NCBI GenBank assembly: GCA_002694985.1
Contig: NZNS01000001.1
Span: forward strand, 1 to 64,000
DNA: 64,000 nt
DNA from: Parvibaculum sp.
GTDB lineage: Bacteria; Pseudomonadota; Alphaproteobacteria; Parvibaculales; Parvibaculaceae
Direction of reading: 5' to 3'
Shown here: positions 46,468-54,507 of the stretch, piece after piece
How the letters are laid out: every line of letters starts with the position of its first letter
Position numbering within the stretch: position 1 is the stretch's first letter
Made by a program: the position numbers and the translations under genes
Notes under the pieces: model-generated
The model's database searches: none
What the model saw: only the letters and a program-made list of their open reading frames with translations
What the model was told of the DNA's origin: nothing

Positions 46468-47559
46468 TTATGCGGCGTTGATTTTTGTGCAGAGCTCTTC
46501 GCGCATCTGCACCACATCCTCGCCGAGATACTCGGCCGTTTCCGAAACCGCGATCGCCTCTTCCGAGGGATAGATCGCCGGGTTGGTCCGATACTCTTCC
46601 GGCATCAGGTCGAAGCCCGCCTTGTTCGGCGTTCCGAACTGGATGTAGTCGGTGATGAGCATGTTCGGTTCGGGCTCATAGACATAGTTGATGAACGCAT
46701 GGGCGTTCTCCGGGTGCGGTGCCCCCTTGGGGATCGCGAGCGTGTCTTCCCAGATCAGGCCGCCTTCCTTGGGCAATACGAAGCCGATGTCGTCGTCTTC
46801 GATCATGAGCTGCGCGATATCGCCATTATATTCCATGGTGACGTCGACTTCGCCGGAGGCGAGCAGGTCCTGGCCATTGTCTTCGGCGAAGGACTTGATG
46901 TTGTCCTTCTGCTTGATGATGAGTTCTGCGGCCGCTTCGTTCTCGGCCTTGTCGGTCGAGTTCGCGGAATAGCCGAGATATTTCAGTGCGCAGGAAAGCA
47001 TCGTGCCGCAGTCGGAGAGCAGCGCGATCTTGTCCGCATACTCGTCGCTGTCGTAGAGCACCTTCCAGCTGTCGGGCACGGAGGAGACCTTCGACTTGCG
47101 GTAGCCGATGCCGATGGTGCCCCACATATAAGGCACCGAATATTTGCGGCCCGGATCGAACGGTGCGTCCAGGAAGCGCGGAAACAGGTTCTTCATGTTC
47201 GGGATCTTCGAGTGATCGAGTTCCTCAAGCATGCCGGCGGCGACCATGCGCGGGATCCAGTCGTTGGACGGCACGATCACGTCATAGCCGGGATTGCCGG
47301 CGCGCAGCTTGGCGAAGAGTTCCGAGGTGTCGGCGAAGAGATCCATCTTCACTTCGATGCCCGTCGCTTTCTTGAAGTCGTCGAGCGTCGTTTCGCCGAT
47401 ATAGGTATCCCAGTTATAGAAGCTCAGCTTCTTTTCCTCGGCGGCGGAAGCGAATTTCGGTGTCGCGGTGATGCTGAGGCCCACTGCGGCCGCTCCCGTC
47501 ATGAACTGCCGGCGTGAGATCGCGCTCAACAGTCCGGCCATGCCTCTTTTGCGGTTCAT
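46468..47559 (-). CDS. potD: polyamine ABC transporter substrate-binding protein PotD/PotF
   Basis: A 363-residue periplasmic binding protein. [15 protein letters not shown] at residues 15-29 is a twin-arginine signal. The mature protein begins near [23 protein letters not shown], the typical polyamine-binding start, and contains [11 protein letters not shown] and [10 protein letters not shown], segments that line the polyamine pocket. The ATG at 47559 has GGAGG 9 bases upstream; another ATG at 47568 touches it and is less likely. It is the first gene of the operon; spermidine or putrescine specificity is not resolved. Confidence 0.92.
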   Translation of the reverse strand: MNRKRGMAGLLSAISRRQFMTGAAAVGLSITATPKFASAAEEKKLSFYNWDTYIGETTLDDFKKATGIEVKMDLFADTSELFAKLRAGNPGYDVIVPSNDWIPRMVAAGMLEELDHSKIPNMKNLFPRFLDAPFDPGRKYSVPYMWGTIGIGYRKSKVSSVPDSWKVLYDSDEYADKIALLSDCGTMLSCALKYLGYSANSTDKAENEAAAELIIKQKDNIKSFAEDNGQDLLASGEVDVTMEYNGDIAQLMIEDDDIGFVLPKEGGLIWEDTLAIPKGAPHPENAHAFINYVYEPEPNMLITDYIQFGTPNKAGFDLMPEEYRTNPAIYPSEEAIAVSETAEYLGEDVVQMREELCTKINAA

Positions 47560-47830
47560 GGATGTCATCCTCCATCTTGTGGTGTCTGTGCTCCGTCCCC
47601 GCTCCGGCCCCTGCCTTGAGCTCGAGCGACCGAGAGATTGTCAGTGTTCAATGGATTTTGCATTGGCGCAAGCGGGACACGGGTTCCCTTCGCAAATGCG
47701 TCAAAAAATTCAAACGGCATTTCAGGCCCCGGGCGAATACCGGGCGGGCAGGGCGGAGGGGCCGGGACGTTCGGATGCGCTGCAAAAATTTTCGGCAGGT
47801 TTTCCGCCCCCGAAAGAGGGCGCCGGTCAA

Positions 47831-48022
47831 GAACCCGCCTTCCTCGCGATCAATACGAACGGACGCATCCCTGCCATTGTTGATCGCGACGAGGGTGATT
47901 TCGCGGCTTTTGAGTCCTGCGCGATCATGATCTATCTTGCCGGGAAAATGGGCAGGCTGATGCCGGCATATGCAAAGGGCCGCAGCCAGAAGTTCGCTGA
48001 AGACGCGCTGAAGATGGTGTAG
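47831..48022 (+). pseudogene. glutathione S-transferase fragment (N-domain remnant)
   Basis: This 63-codon stretch encodes [19 protein letters not shown] and [22 protein letters not shown], which is the thioredoxin-fold half of a Ure2/YfcG-like glutathione S-transferase (family pattern [15 protein letters not shown] and FESGAILxYLA). The first 40 or so residues, including the glutathione-activating residue, and the whole C-terminal helical domain are missing. A TAG ends the frame at 48022. The frame continues upstream to an ATG at 47648 but the sequence there is unrelated low-complexity. It is a decayed gene rather than a functional enzyme. Confidence 0.75.
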
Positions 48023-48043
48023 CGCTAGACCGGAAAGAAAAAT

Positions 48044-48081
48044 GTCACCCCGGCGGAAGCCGGGATGGCACTTGTTTTTTT
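48044..48081 (+). terminator. hairpin with T tract after the GST remnant
   Basis: GTCACCCCGGC / GCCGGGATGGC form an imperfect 11-bp stem with loop GGAA, followed by TTGTTTTTTT. It ends 40 bases before map. Confidence 0.7.
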
Positions 48082-48120
48082 GACAGGCGCCCACGCCCCT
48101 CCCGCGCTAAACTCCTTTCC

Positions 48121-48867
48121 ATGACCATCACATCTGAAGAAGAACTGGAAGGCCTCCGCGCCATTGGCCGCATCGTCGCGCAGGTGCTGGGCCTCATGGG
48201 CGCGGCCATCGAGCCGGGCATGACGACGCGCGAGCTCGACGATATGGGCCGCAAGCTGCTGGAGCGCGAGGGTGCGCGTTCCGCGCCCGAACTCGCTTAT
48301 GATTTTCCCGGCGCAACCTGCATCAGCGTCAATGAGGAAGTGGCGCATGGCATTCCGGGCACGCGCATCATCCGCGCGGGCGACCTCGTCAACATAGATG
48401 TGTCGGCGGAGAAGGACGGCTTCTTCGGCGATACGGGCGCGAGCTTTCCGGTGCCGCCGGTGAAATCCCATGTCGCGCGTCTCTGCCGCGATGGCAAGCG
48501 CGCCATGTGGGAGGGTATCCGTGCGGTGAAGCCGGGTGGCCGGCTCAATGCCATCGGCGACAGCATCGAGCGTTTCGCCGACAAGGGCGGCTACACGCTG
48601 ATCCGCAATCTCGCGAGCCACGGCGTCGGGCGTTCGCTGCATGAAGAGCCCGAAGGGATTTCCACCTGGCGCGACCCGTCCGACCGCCGCCTCATTCATG
48701 AGGGGCAGGTCTTCACCATTGAACCTTTCCTTTCGATGGGCAGTGACTTCGCGGCGGAGGGCGATGACGGCTGGACGCTGCTTGCCGACCCTTGCCGGCC
48801 TACCGTGCAATATGAACACTCCCTCGTCGCGACGAAGAACGGCCCGGTGATTTTGACGCTGGCTTGA
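48121..48867 (+). CDS. map: methionine aminopeptidase, type I
   Basis: A 248-residue metalloprotease that removes the initiator Met from new proteins. The five metal ligands are visible: the two Asp in LVNIDVSAEKDGFFGDTG, His in SHGVGRSLHE, Glu in FTIEPFLS and Glu in VQYEHSL. It has the usual length of the type Ia form without N-terminal extension. It stands alone. As map is essential this may be one of two copies in the genome; the neighbourhood (no ribosomal or secY genes) suggests a secondary copy, which is inference. Confidence 0.93.
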   Translation: MTITSEEELEGLRAIGRIVAQVLGLMGAAIEPGMTTRELDDMGRKLLEREGARSAPELAYDFPGATCISVNEEVAHGIPGTRIIRAGDLVNIDVSAEKDGFFGDTGASFPVPPVKSHVARLCRDGKRAMWEGIRAVKPGGRLNAIGDSIERFADKGGYTLIRNLASHGVGRSLHEEPEGISTWRDPSDRRLIHEGQVFTIEPFLSMGSDFAAEGDDGWTLLADPCRPTVQYEHSLVATKNGPVILTLA

Positions 48868-48878
48868 GACTGTTTACC

Positions 48879-48900
48879 CCTCTCCCCAACGGGGGAGAGG
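48879..48900 (+). terminator. hairpin CCTCTCCCC / GGGGAGAGG after map
   Basis: A perfect 9-bp stem with loop AACG, followed by purine-rich sequence instead of Ts. This exact style of hairpin is a common dispersed intergenic element in alphaproteobacteria, so it may be a repeat family member as well as a transcript end. Confidence 0.6.
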
Positions 48901-48951
48901 AAGGGAGCGGGTGAAGCGCGCGGAAGGGTGAGGGGGAGCCGCACCAAAACC

Positions 48952-49176
48952 TCACCTCCTTCCCCCTCCCTCCAGCGCCTCGATCCTGTCGATCAGCGCC
49001 TCGAACAGAGTTGGCGGCACGGCATAGAACTCGACCCGGTTGCGGCTCAGGACCGCGAGCGTGTCGCCCATCGCGTCTGCCATGTGACGCGACGGATTCT
49101 TGCGGAAATCGGTCACGGAAAGGGTACGCCTTGCGCGCATGGTTGCGATCCTGTTTGCGTGTCGGGGCGAGGGCAT
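48952..49176 (-). CDS. orphan antitoxin-like protein, Phd/YefM (StbD) type
   Basis: A 74-residue protein with the antitoxin core LSVTDFRKNPSRHMADAMGDTLAVLSRNRVEFYAVPPTLFEALIDRIEALE. That is the StbD/YafN flavour of the Phd/YefM family, which normally represses and neutralises a RelE/ParE-like toxin. GGAG stands 9 bases before the ATG. No toxin gene is found on either side: 85 bp to map downstream, and about 320 bp without genes upstream. It may be a solitary antitoxin that guards against a toxin elsewhere, or a remnant of a lost pair. Confidence 0.68.
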   Translation of the reverse strand: MPSPRHANRIATMRARRTLSVTDFRKNPSRHMADAMGDTLAVLSRNRVEFYAVPPTLFEALIDRIEALEGGGRR

Positions 49177-49365
49177 GGTCGGTCTCCTTCAAATGAGCGA
49201 AAGGTGGAGACGGCCCGAGTGCGGATTTCCGTGCATATTCATGTGCGCTCGCGCCTGTTCGCACCTGGCCGCGCACCGTCGCTGTCTCCTTGCCCATCAT
49301 TCTCGCCGCCGCTCCGGCACCGGGGATAAGCGCCCCCGCCGCGCCGGGCGGGGATATTCCCCCCG

Positions 49366-49399
49366 TTTGTGACGTTTCAGTGACGTTTCGATGACAGTC
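49366..49399 (-). promoter_or_regulatory. Pho-box-like triple direct repeat (copy 2)
   Basis: On the minus strand the 7-mers CTGTCAT, ACGTCAC and ACGTCAC are separated by 4-base spacers (CGAA and TGAA). It matches copy 1 (9843-9876) at 29 of 34 positions. An AATATC at 10 bases beyond the last repeat could be a weak -10 toward the antitoxin gene at 49176. On the other side lies the DUF2061 promoter at 49430. Confidence 0.5.
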
Positions 49400-49429
49400 A
49401 CCCGCTTAGCGGGCCGGTTTATCCGCCCC

Positions 49430-49458
49430 TTGACATGTCAGGCTCTCTTCCTTAATTA
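49430..49458 (+). promoter_or_regulatory. promoter of the DUF2061 gene
   Basis: A consensus TTGACA (49430-49435), a 17-base spacer and TAATTA (49453-49458). The -35 overlaps the 10-bp palindrome TGACATGTCA (49431-49440), a possible operator. Confidence 0.65.
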
Positions 49459-49498
49459 ATAATAAGTCGCAATAGCGATCACCAGAAGGACCAGACCC

Positions 49499-49771
49499 AT
49501 GCGTGACCTTGTGAAGACCATGACCTATGCCGCGCTCCACTTCTCGGTGGGCTTCGGCGTGACCTATGCGCTCACGGGCGAGTTCGCCATCGCGGCGGGC
49601 GTCGCGCTGATCGAGCCTGCGGTCAACACGGTGGTCTTCTTCTTCCATGAAAAGGCATGGGCGCATTATCCCGCGGCGGCATTCGATAACGCCCTGGAAA
49701 GGCTAGGCTTTCATGGTCACGGGCAGGCTCGCGGCCATCATCATGGCGGCCATCCGGCGCAAGCCGCCTGA
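49499..49771 (+). CDS. DUF2061 small membrane protein, His-rich tail
   Basis: A 90-residue protein with the DUF2061 pattern: a short amphipathic start, two helices (YAALHFSVGFGVTYALTG and IAAGVALIEPAVNTVVFFFHEKAW) and the conserved FHEKAW. The C-terminus FHGHGQARGHHHGGHP carries eight His within about 25 residues and may bind metal ions. AAGGA lies before the ATG. The family has no established function. Three bases separate it from the convergent Nudix gene's stop. Confidence 0.8.
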   Translation: MRDLVKTMTYAALHFSVGFGVTYALTGEFAIAAGVALIEPAVNTVVFFFHEKAWAHYPAAAFDNALERLGFHGHGQARGHHHGGHPAQAA

Positions 49772-49774
49772 GCC

Positions 49775-50395
49775 TCAGCGCCAGGCCCAGACGGGCTGTT
49801 CGAGTTCCGCCACGCGGGTTTCCTTTCCGCGCAGTCCTACCTCTCCGAACTGATAGAGCACGGCGGCCGTCGGCGCGTGGACATGACTGTCGCCGATGAG
49901 CAGGCGGATCACGGGCCGCTCGCTTTCCGGTATCTCCAGGAAAACCGGCGAATCCGGCCTTGTCAGTTCATCGAGCGCGAAGGAGTGGATCGAGGCGACC
50001 TCGCCGGGGTTCGGCGTCATGGCGCTCGTATCGGCTGCCCAGACCACCACCGGCGTGATGAGGTAGCCGGAGCGCGTCGGATAATCGTCAAGCATTCCAA
50101 GCACTTGGGCGGGAGCGATGTCGAGCGCAACCTCTTCGCGCAACTCGCGCAATGCCGCCTCCACCGCGTCCTCGCCCTTGTCGAGCCGGCCGCCGGGCAG
50201 CGCCCATTGGCCTGCATGGGCGTTCATTCTCGGCGCGCGCCGTGTCAGCAGGAAGCTTGCCTGCGGGCCATGCGGGACCACGGTGATGGCAACCGCGGCG
50301 CGTTTCAGCTCGCCTCGATGGAGTTCCGCGCGCTGAAAGCCGCGAAGCCTCGCCTCGATCTCGTCTCGTAACTCATTGTCGAACAAATAGGCCAT
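49775..50395 (-). CDS. Nudix hydrolase, CoA pyrophosphatase-like
   Basis: A 206-residue pyrophosphohydrolase with the Nudix box GGRLDKGEDAVEAALRELREEV, which coordinates Mg or Mn and has the full G-x5-E-x7-REUxEExGU pattern. The lead-in VPHGPQASFLLTRRAPRMNAHAGQWALPGG is the arrangement seen in CoA pyrophosphatases (NudL/Nudt7-type), which split CoA or its derivatives into 4'-phosphopantetheine and 3',5'-ADP. Substrate assignment is by resemblance only. Start at 50395. Confidence 0.85.
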   Translation of the reverse strand: MAYLFDNELRDEIEARLRGFQRAELHRGELKRAAVAITVVPHGPQASFLLTRRAPRMNAHAGQWALPGGRLDKGEDAVEAALRELREEVALDIAPAQVLGMLDDYPTRSGYLITPVVVWAADTSAMTPNPGEVASIHSFALDELTRPDSPVFLEIPESERPVIRLLIGDSHVHAPTAAVLYQFGEVGLRGKETRVAELEQPVWAWR

Positions 50396-50517
50396 GGCTT
50401 CTCCCTGTTCATGACTAGCATATGCGGGCGTGTGCTTGCGCTCCTGCGCGGGATATTCAAGACGGCCTGTTCAAGATAGCGGACACGGCCTTCCGCGACT
50501 GGCTTCATGTCTCCGCT

Positions 50518-50546
50518 TTGGTGGTGGTCCTTCCGCGCGCTACACT
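50518..50546 (+). promoter_or_regulatory. promoter of ald
   Basis: TTGGTG (50518-50523) and TACACT (50541-50546) with a 17-base spacer. Transcription would start near 50553, about 28 bases before the ald ATG. Confidence 0.5.
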
Positions 50547-50580
50547 TTTCCTTGCGTTCACCCCTCACGAGGCACCCCCC

Positions 50581-51699
50581 ATGCGTATCGGCGTTCCCAA
50601 GGAAATCAAGGTCCACGAGTATCGCGTCGGCATGACGCCGTCTGCCGTTCGCGAGGCAGTGCATCACGGGCATGACGTCGTCGTGCAGAAAGGGGCGGGC
50701 TTCGCCATCGGCCTTTTCGATGAACAATATGCGGCCGCCGGTGCGAGGCTCGTCGATACGGCGGAAGAGATTTTTGCGACTGCCGACATGATCGTGAAGG
50801 TGAAGGAGCCGCAGCCATCCGAGTGGAAGCAGCTCCATGAAGGTCAGATCATCTTCACCTATCTGCATCTTGCGGCCGATCCCGAGCAGGCGCGCGGCCT
50901 TGTGGAATCGGGCTGTATCGCCATCGCCTATGAAACGGTGACGGACAGTCATGGCGGGCTGCCCCTGCTTGCGCCGATGTCGGAAGTCGCGGGCCGCATG
51001 TCGATCCAGGCCGGCGCGCATTGCCTTGAGATTGCGCAGGGCGGGCGCGGCATGCTGCTTGGTGGTGTGCCGGGTGTGCCGGCGGCGAAGGTCGTCATTC
51101 TCGGCGGCGGCGTTTCGGGCACCAATGCCGCGCGCATGGCGATGGGGCTCGAAGCCCATGTCACCGTCATCGATCTCAACCTTCACCGCCTCTATGAACT
51201 CGACATGCAGTTCGGCCCCAGCCTCAACACGATCTATTCGACAGTCGATGCGATCGAGGAGCACGTGCTCGGGGCGGATCTCGTGATTGGCGCCGTGCTG
51301 GTGCCGGGCGCCGCCGCGCCGAAGCTCGTGACCGAGGACATGGTGAAGCAGATGAAGAAGGGATCGGTGCTGGTCGATATCGCCATCGATCAGGGCGGTT
51401 GCTTTGCGACCTCGCATGCCACCACCCATGCCGACCCCACCTATGTGAAGCATGACGTGGTTCACTATTGCGTCGCCAACATGCCGGGCGCTGTCGCGCG
51501 GACCTCGACCTTCGCCCTCAACAACGCGACGTTGCCCTTCACGCTGGCGCTCGCGGACAAGGGCTACCGTCAGGCCATGCTCGACAATCCGCATCTCCTT
51601 GCCGGGCTTAATGTTCACAAGGGCGATCTGACCTACAGGGCGGTTTCCGACGCGCTTGGCGTTGCGTGGCGTGATGCGGCGGGCGTTTTGGCGGCCTGA
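50581..51699 (+). CDS. ald: alanine dehydrogenase
   Basis: A 372-residue NAD-dependent enzyme interconverting L-alanine and pyruvate plus ammonia. The N-terminus [20 protein letters not shown] contains the substrate-binding Arg, the conserved [10 protein letters not shown] includes catalytic Lys, and HLAADPEQA the catalytic His. The NAD fold is [17 protein letters not shown], and [17 protein letters not shown] gives the active-site Asp. Length is exactly that of the family. The frame extends upstream, but ATG 50581 matches homologues. It has its own promoter; no terminator is clear. Confidence 0.96.
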   Translation: MRIGVPKEIKVHEYRVGMTPSAVREAVHHGHDVVVQKGAGFAIGLFDEQYAAAGARLVDTAEEIFATADMIVKVKEPQPSEWKQLHEGQIIFTYLHLAADPEQARGLVESGCIAIAYETVTDSHGGLPLLAPMSEVAGRMSIQAGAHCLEIAQGGRGMLLGGVPGVPAAKVVILGGGVSGTNAARMAMGLEAHVTVIDLNLHRLYELDMQFGPSLNTIYSTVDAIEEHVLGADLVIGAVLVPGAAAPKLVTEDMVKQMKKGSVLVDIAIDQGGCFATSHATTHADPTYVKHDVVHYCVANMPGAVARTSTFALNNATLPFTLALADKGYRQAMLDNPHLLAGLNVHKGDLTYRAVSDALGVAWRDAAGVLAA

Positions 51700-51764
51700 T
51701 CAAGCCATTGAAATTACTTACATTTCCTGAGAACCGGGAATAAATTGTGCCGTTTCGGGCCAGT

Positions 51765-51780
51765 TTAAGTGTGAGTTAAC
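51765..51780 (+). promoter_or_regulatory. CtrA-type box TTAA-N7-TTAAC before the SPOR gene
   Basis: TTAAGTGTGAGTTAAC matches the full alphaproteobacterial CtrA site exactly, 60 bases upstream of the SPOR-domain gene. It implies cell-cycle control by the CtrA response regulator. The position is well suited to activation. Confidence 0.65.
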
Positions 51781-51839
51781 CATATGGCGCGAGTCTCCTC
51801 CCATGAGCCGCCTCGGCGGCAATCGGGAAGGGGGCAGAT

Positions 51840-52442
51840 ATGTTCGAGAAAGCTCAGCGCGACCGCTTCTGGCTGGTGCTTGGCGCAATACTTGTGGCGC
51901 TTTTCGTGGTGCAGAAGGAGCGCGGGCTCGTCGATACGGGGCCGCGCGAGCGGCAGGAGGTTCGGGTTTACGACCGGGGCGGCATGAACCGTCTGGTGGA
52001 AACCGCCGCCGTTGTTCCGGTCAGCGCGCCGCGCCCCGCCGCGAGGCCCCAATACACGCAGATTGCCTGGAACGACGACCCCTATGCGGGGCTTGTCACG
52101 GGTTCCATCACCTCTTCCGTACCCAAGCCGCTGGCCCGTCCGGGGAGCGTGTCCTCCGGTTCCGTTCGGGTCGCATCGCTGGCCGCGCCGTCGGGGCGCT
52201 ATTACGCGCAGGTCGGCTCCTATTCGACCATCGACCGCGCCAGTCGCCGCTATTTCGACATTCTCGGCCGCGAACCGGACCTCAAGCCGGGCGAGCGCGT
52301 CTCGATCGATACGGCGCAGATTTCCGGCGATGAGGTTCACCGCGTGCGGATGGGCCCCTTCGCCAGTGAACGGAGCGCCCTGAGCGCCTGCGCCAGGGCT
52401 GCCGTACCCGCCGATGAGTGTGCCATTGTCCATCTGAACTAG
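51840..52442 (+). CDS. SPOR domain-containing membrane protein
   Basis: A 200-residue protein: short cytoplasmic start, one helix ([17 protein letters not shown]), a Pro/Arg-rich linker (about 55-115), then a C-terminal SPOR-like domain (about 120-200) reading [24 protein letters not shown] and [26 protein letters not shown] domains bind denuded peptidoglycan at the division site. An exact CtrA box lies 60 bases upstream, which fits a cell-division role. GGGAAGGGGG precedes the ATG. Confidence 0.82.
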   Translation: MFEKAQRDRFWLVLGAILVALFVVQKERGLVDTGPRERQEVRVYDRGGMNRLVETAAVVPVSAPRPAARPQYTQIAWNDDPYAGLVTGSITSSVPKPLARPGSVSSGSVRVASLAAPSGRYYAQVGSYSTIDRASRRYFDILGREPDLKPGERVSIDTAQISGDEVHRVRMGPFASERSALSACARAAVPADECAIVHLN

Positions 52443-52471
52443 GCGCGCGGCGGATTTCGGGCGGGGCCTTA

Positions 52472-52501
52472 TGGACTTTTCGCCCGCTTTCGCTGTATAA
52501 G
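52472..52501 (+). promoter_or_regulatory. promoter of rpmF
   Basis: TGGACT (52472-52477), an 18-base spacer and TATAAG (52496-52501). Transcription should start near 52508, giving a leader of about 125 bases. The -10 also forms the right arm of an inverted repeat, GGCGGGGCCTTAT (52460-52472) against ATAAGGCCCGCC (52497-52508). Confidence 0.6.
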
Positions 52502-52633
52502 GCCCGCCAAAGGCCGTCCGGAGCTGTGAGCAGCGCCGCCGGGCATGGCCAATATTCTGTTTTCAAAGCCTTTTTCGCGAGGGCAGGCGTCCGCAGATGG
52601 CGGGCCGCTCGCGGAGCAATCGGAGCGAAGCCC

Positions 52634-52816
52634 ATGGCCGTCCCCAAGAGGAAAACCACCCCGTCGAAGCGCGGCATGCGCCGTTCGGCCGATGCTCTGA
52701 AGCAGCCGGCCTATGTCGAGAACCCGGATTCGGGTGAGCTGCACCGTCCCCATCACGTGGACCTGAAGAGCGGCATGTATCGCGGCAAGCAGATCCTGAA
52801 GCCGAAGGGCGAATAA
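52634..52816 (+). CDS. rpmF: 50S ribosomal protein L32
   Basis: A 60-residue basic protein with the standard alphaproteobacterial L32 sequence start [20 protein letters not shown], and a C-terminal [22 protein letters not shown]. It has no zinc-binding Cys pairs (the Cys-minus form), as is usual in this class. A rho-independent terminator follows. It stands without plsX or fabH, its frequent neighbours elsewhere. Confidence 0.97.
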   Translation: MAVPKRKTTPSKRGMRRSADALKQPAYVENPDSGELHRPHHVDLKSGMYRGKQILKPKGE

Positions 52817-52843
52817 GTCTCTTCGTCTTCACGCAGATTTCGA

Positions 52844-52870
52844 AACGCCGTCCCTCGGGGCGGCGTTCTT
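52844..52870 (+). terminator. terminator after rpmF
   Basis: AACGCCGTCCC and GGGGCGGCGTT with a 2-base loop, then CTTGTTTG. One G-T wobble in the stem. It also lies just past the stop of the convergent M14-like gene. Confidence 0.8.
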
Positions 52871-52881
52871 GTTTGTGCTCG

Positions 52882-53967
52882 CTAGTCTTGCAGCCCTTTC
52901 AGTGCGGCGAGACATATATCGCGCGTCTGCGCCGTCACCATCTCCTTCCAGTCGGGCTCGTCGACATAGAAGGCATCGCGGATGAGCTTGCCGATTTCGG
53001 CCGCCTTCGGGTTCGCCGCGCCGCCATTCTGGTGGAGCCAGTTGTCCGACTGAAGCGCCACCGTTACCTCGCGGATCGGCACGGTGCCGAATTCGAGCCC
53101 GCCTGCTGTTATCTCGCAGCCTTTCAGTTCTTCCGCGAAGCAGACGGGGACCGAGCCTGGCACGTCGGAGGAAACCGACGCGCCGCCGACCGTCGAATAC
53201 ACGATGTCGCCCCACCAGCGGTGCATTCTCTCACAAGCCGCGCTTGTTTCCGGTTCGACGCAGATCATCTCGCCCCGGCCGCGCTCGCCAAGCCCGGTGT
53301 GGATATCCACGAAGACGATATGTTCCGCCTTCCCCATTTCCTCGCGCACGATCCTGCGCAAGGTCCGGTTCGACCAGACAGGCTCGCGCCCGCCAAATTG
53401 CACCCCGTCCGCATGTGTGTACTGGCCTGCGCTCAGCGCGTGCTGCATGGCGCGTTGGCCATGCTTCTCGGCATAGGCGCGCATGCGCTCGCGGCTCTGC
53501 GCCATTGCCTCCGGGGACAGGTCGCGCGGGTTGATCGCATCCGCCAGTTCCTCATAGCCCGGGTTTTGAGGATGCGGTTTCGCGTGGTCGATGAAGTTGC
53601 GGTTGAGGTCGACATTGTCCTCGTTCACGCGCCTGTTCCACGCGAAGCCGTAAGGATTGATGGCATGGACGAAAACAAGCGCCGTGCTCCCGGGCAGTTG
53701 GTTGGCAAAGCCTTCCGAAAGAAGCGCCGTCTGCACACCCGAGCCGCAATAGCCCTCGACGCCATGCGTACCCGAGCCGATGGCAAGAATACGGGTTGCA
53801 TCCTCCGGCCCCGTCCATGCGACATCGGTCGCCAGCGTTTCACCTTCGGGCCCTTTCAGCGGGTGCTCGTGATGGTTAACGCGCGCTCCCACCGCACGCG
53901 CGGCATCGAGAAAACGGGCGCGCGCTTCACGGTAAGTTCCTGAAAAATGATGCGATGCAGAGGTCAA
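52882..53967 (-). CDS. M14-like zinc carboxypeptidase family (DUF2817) protein
   Basis: A 361-residue protein with the DUF2817/M14 features: GSGTHGVEGYCGSG (first zinc ligands His and Glu), NRRVNEDNVDLNRNF (substrate-binding Arg), and VDIHTGLGERGRGEMI (third zinc ligand His). The C-terminal LEFGTVPIREV supplies the catalytic-Glu-like segment. It probably hydrolyses an amide or peptide bond of a small substrate in the cytoplasm, since no signal peptide is seen. It is convergent with rpmF. Confidence 0.82.
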   Translation of the reverse strand: MTSASHHFSGTYREARARFLDAARAVGARVNHHEHPLKGPEGETLATDVAWTGPEDATRILAIGSGTHGVEGYCGSGVQTALLSEGFANQLPGSTALVFVHAINPYGFAWNRRVNEDNVDLNRNFIDHAKPHPQNPGYEELADAINPRDLSPEAMAQSRERMRAYAEKHGQRAMQHALSAGQYTHADGVQFGGREPVWSNRTLRRIVREEMGKAEHIVFVDIHTGLGERGRGEMICVEPETSAACERMHRWWGDIVYSTVGGASVSSDVPGSVPVCFAEELKGCEITAGGLEFGTVPIREVTVALQSDNWLHQNGGAANPKAAEIGKLIRDAFYVDEPDWKEMVTAQTRDICLAALKGLQD

Positions 53968-54112
53968 TTGGGGTTTTTCCCTGGTGTTGTTCGTATGCAG
54001 CAGTTCATTCCGGCTTTATCGGCAAACAGTCATCTGGCCGGGTTATGGTGTTAAAGCTGTGTTAGACTGGCACATAAGAGACCAGTTCGTGGGGCAATGA
54101 GAGGGATCAACT

Positions 54113-54505
54113 ATGCTTGGTACGCTGCCGCTGATGGCGATCGTCATCATCATCTATAATGTCGTCGTCTATCTGACCGGGCTGTCGATGGAATCGCAGA
54201 TCACTTCAATCACGCTGATTTCGGGCGCGGTGTGGACGCTCTCGGTCGGCGACCTCATCGTTTATGTCGGTCTGCTCCTGCTCTTTCTCGAGCTTGTCAA
54301 TGCGACGAAGACGGGCGCATCCACCATCGTCAATCATGCACTTTCGATGCTGGTCCTGCTGATCGCGCTGGTCCAGTTCATCGTGCTGCCGCAGTTCGGC
54401 ACCTCCACCTTCTTCGCGCTGGTTCTGTTTGCGCTGTTTGACGTAATTGCCGGGTTTACCGTCACCATCACGGCGGCTCGCCGCGACTTCACCGTCGGCG
54501 AATAA
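54113..54505 (+). CDS. four-helix membrane protein, unknown
   Basis: A 130-residue protein with four predicted helices: LPLMAIVIIIYNVVVYLTGL, VGDLIVYVGLLLLFLELVNAT, LSMLVLLIALVQFIVLPQFG and FFALVLFALFDVIAGFTVTITAA, with short loops. It contains no catalytic motif I can name. Similar proteins are widespread and unnamed in alphaproteobacteria, to the best of my knowledge. AGAGGGAT stands just before the ATG. A CtrA-like element with one mismatch (TTAA-N7-TTAG, from 54051) lies 60 bases upstream, but this is weak. Confidence 0.72.
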   Translation: MLGTLPLMAIVIIIYNVVVYLTGLSMESQITSITLISGAVWTLSVGDLIVYVGLLLLFLELVNATKTGASTIVNHALSMLVLLIALVQFIVLPQFGTSTFFALVLFALFDVIAGFTVTITAARRDFTVGE

Positions 54506-54507
54506 TC

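Noticed and set aside
44475..46517. 680-codon minus-strand frame that could look like a fused permease
   Set aside because: Only its C-terminal 284 residues are PotC. The upstream part is PotB read in the wrong frame; the real PotB frame overlaps PotC by four bases.
54051..54065. CtrA-like site TTAA-N7-TTAG before the four-helix membrane gene
   Set aside because: The second half-site has a mismatch at a key base. I mention it with the gene but do not list it as a site.
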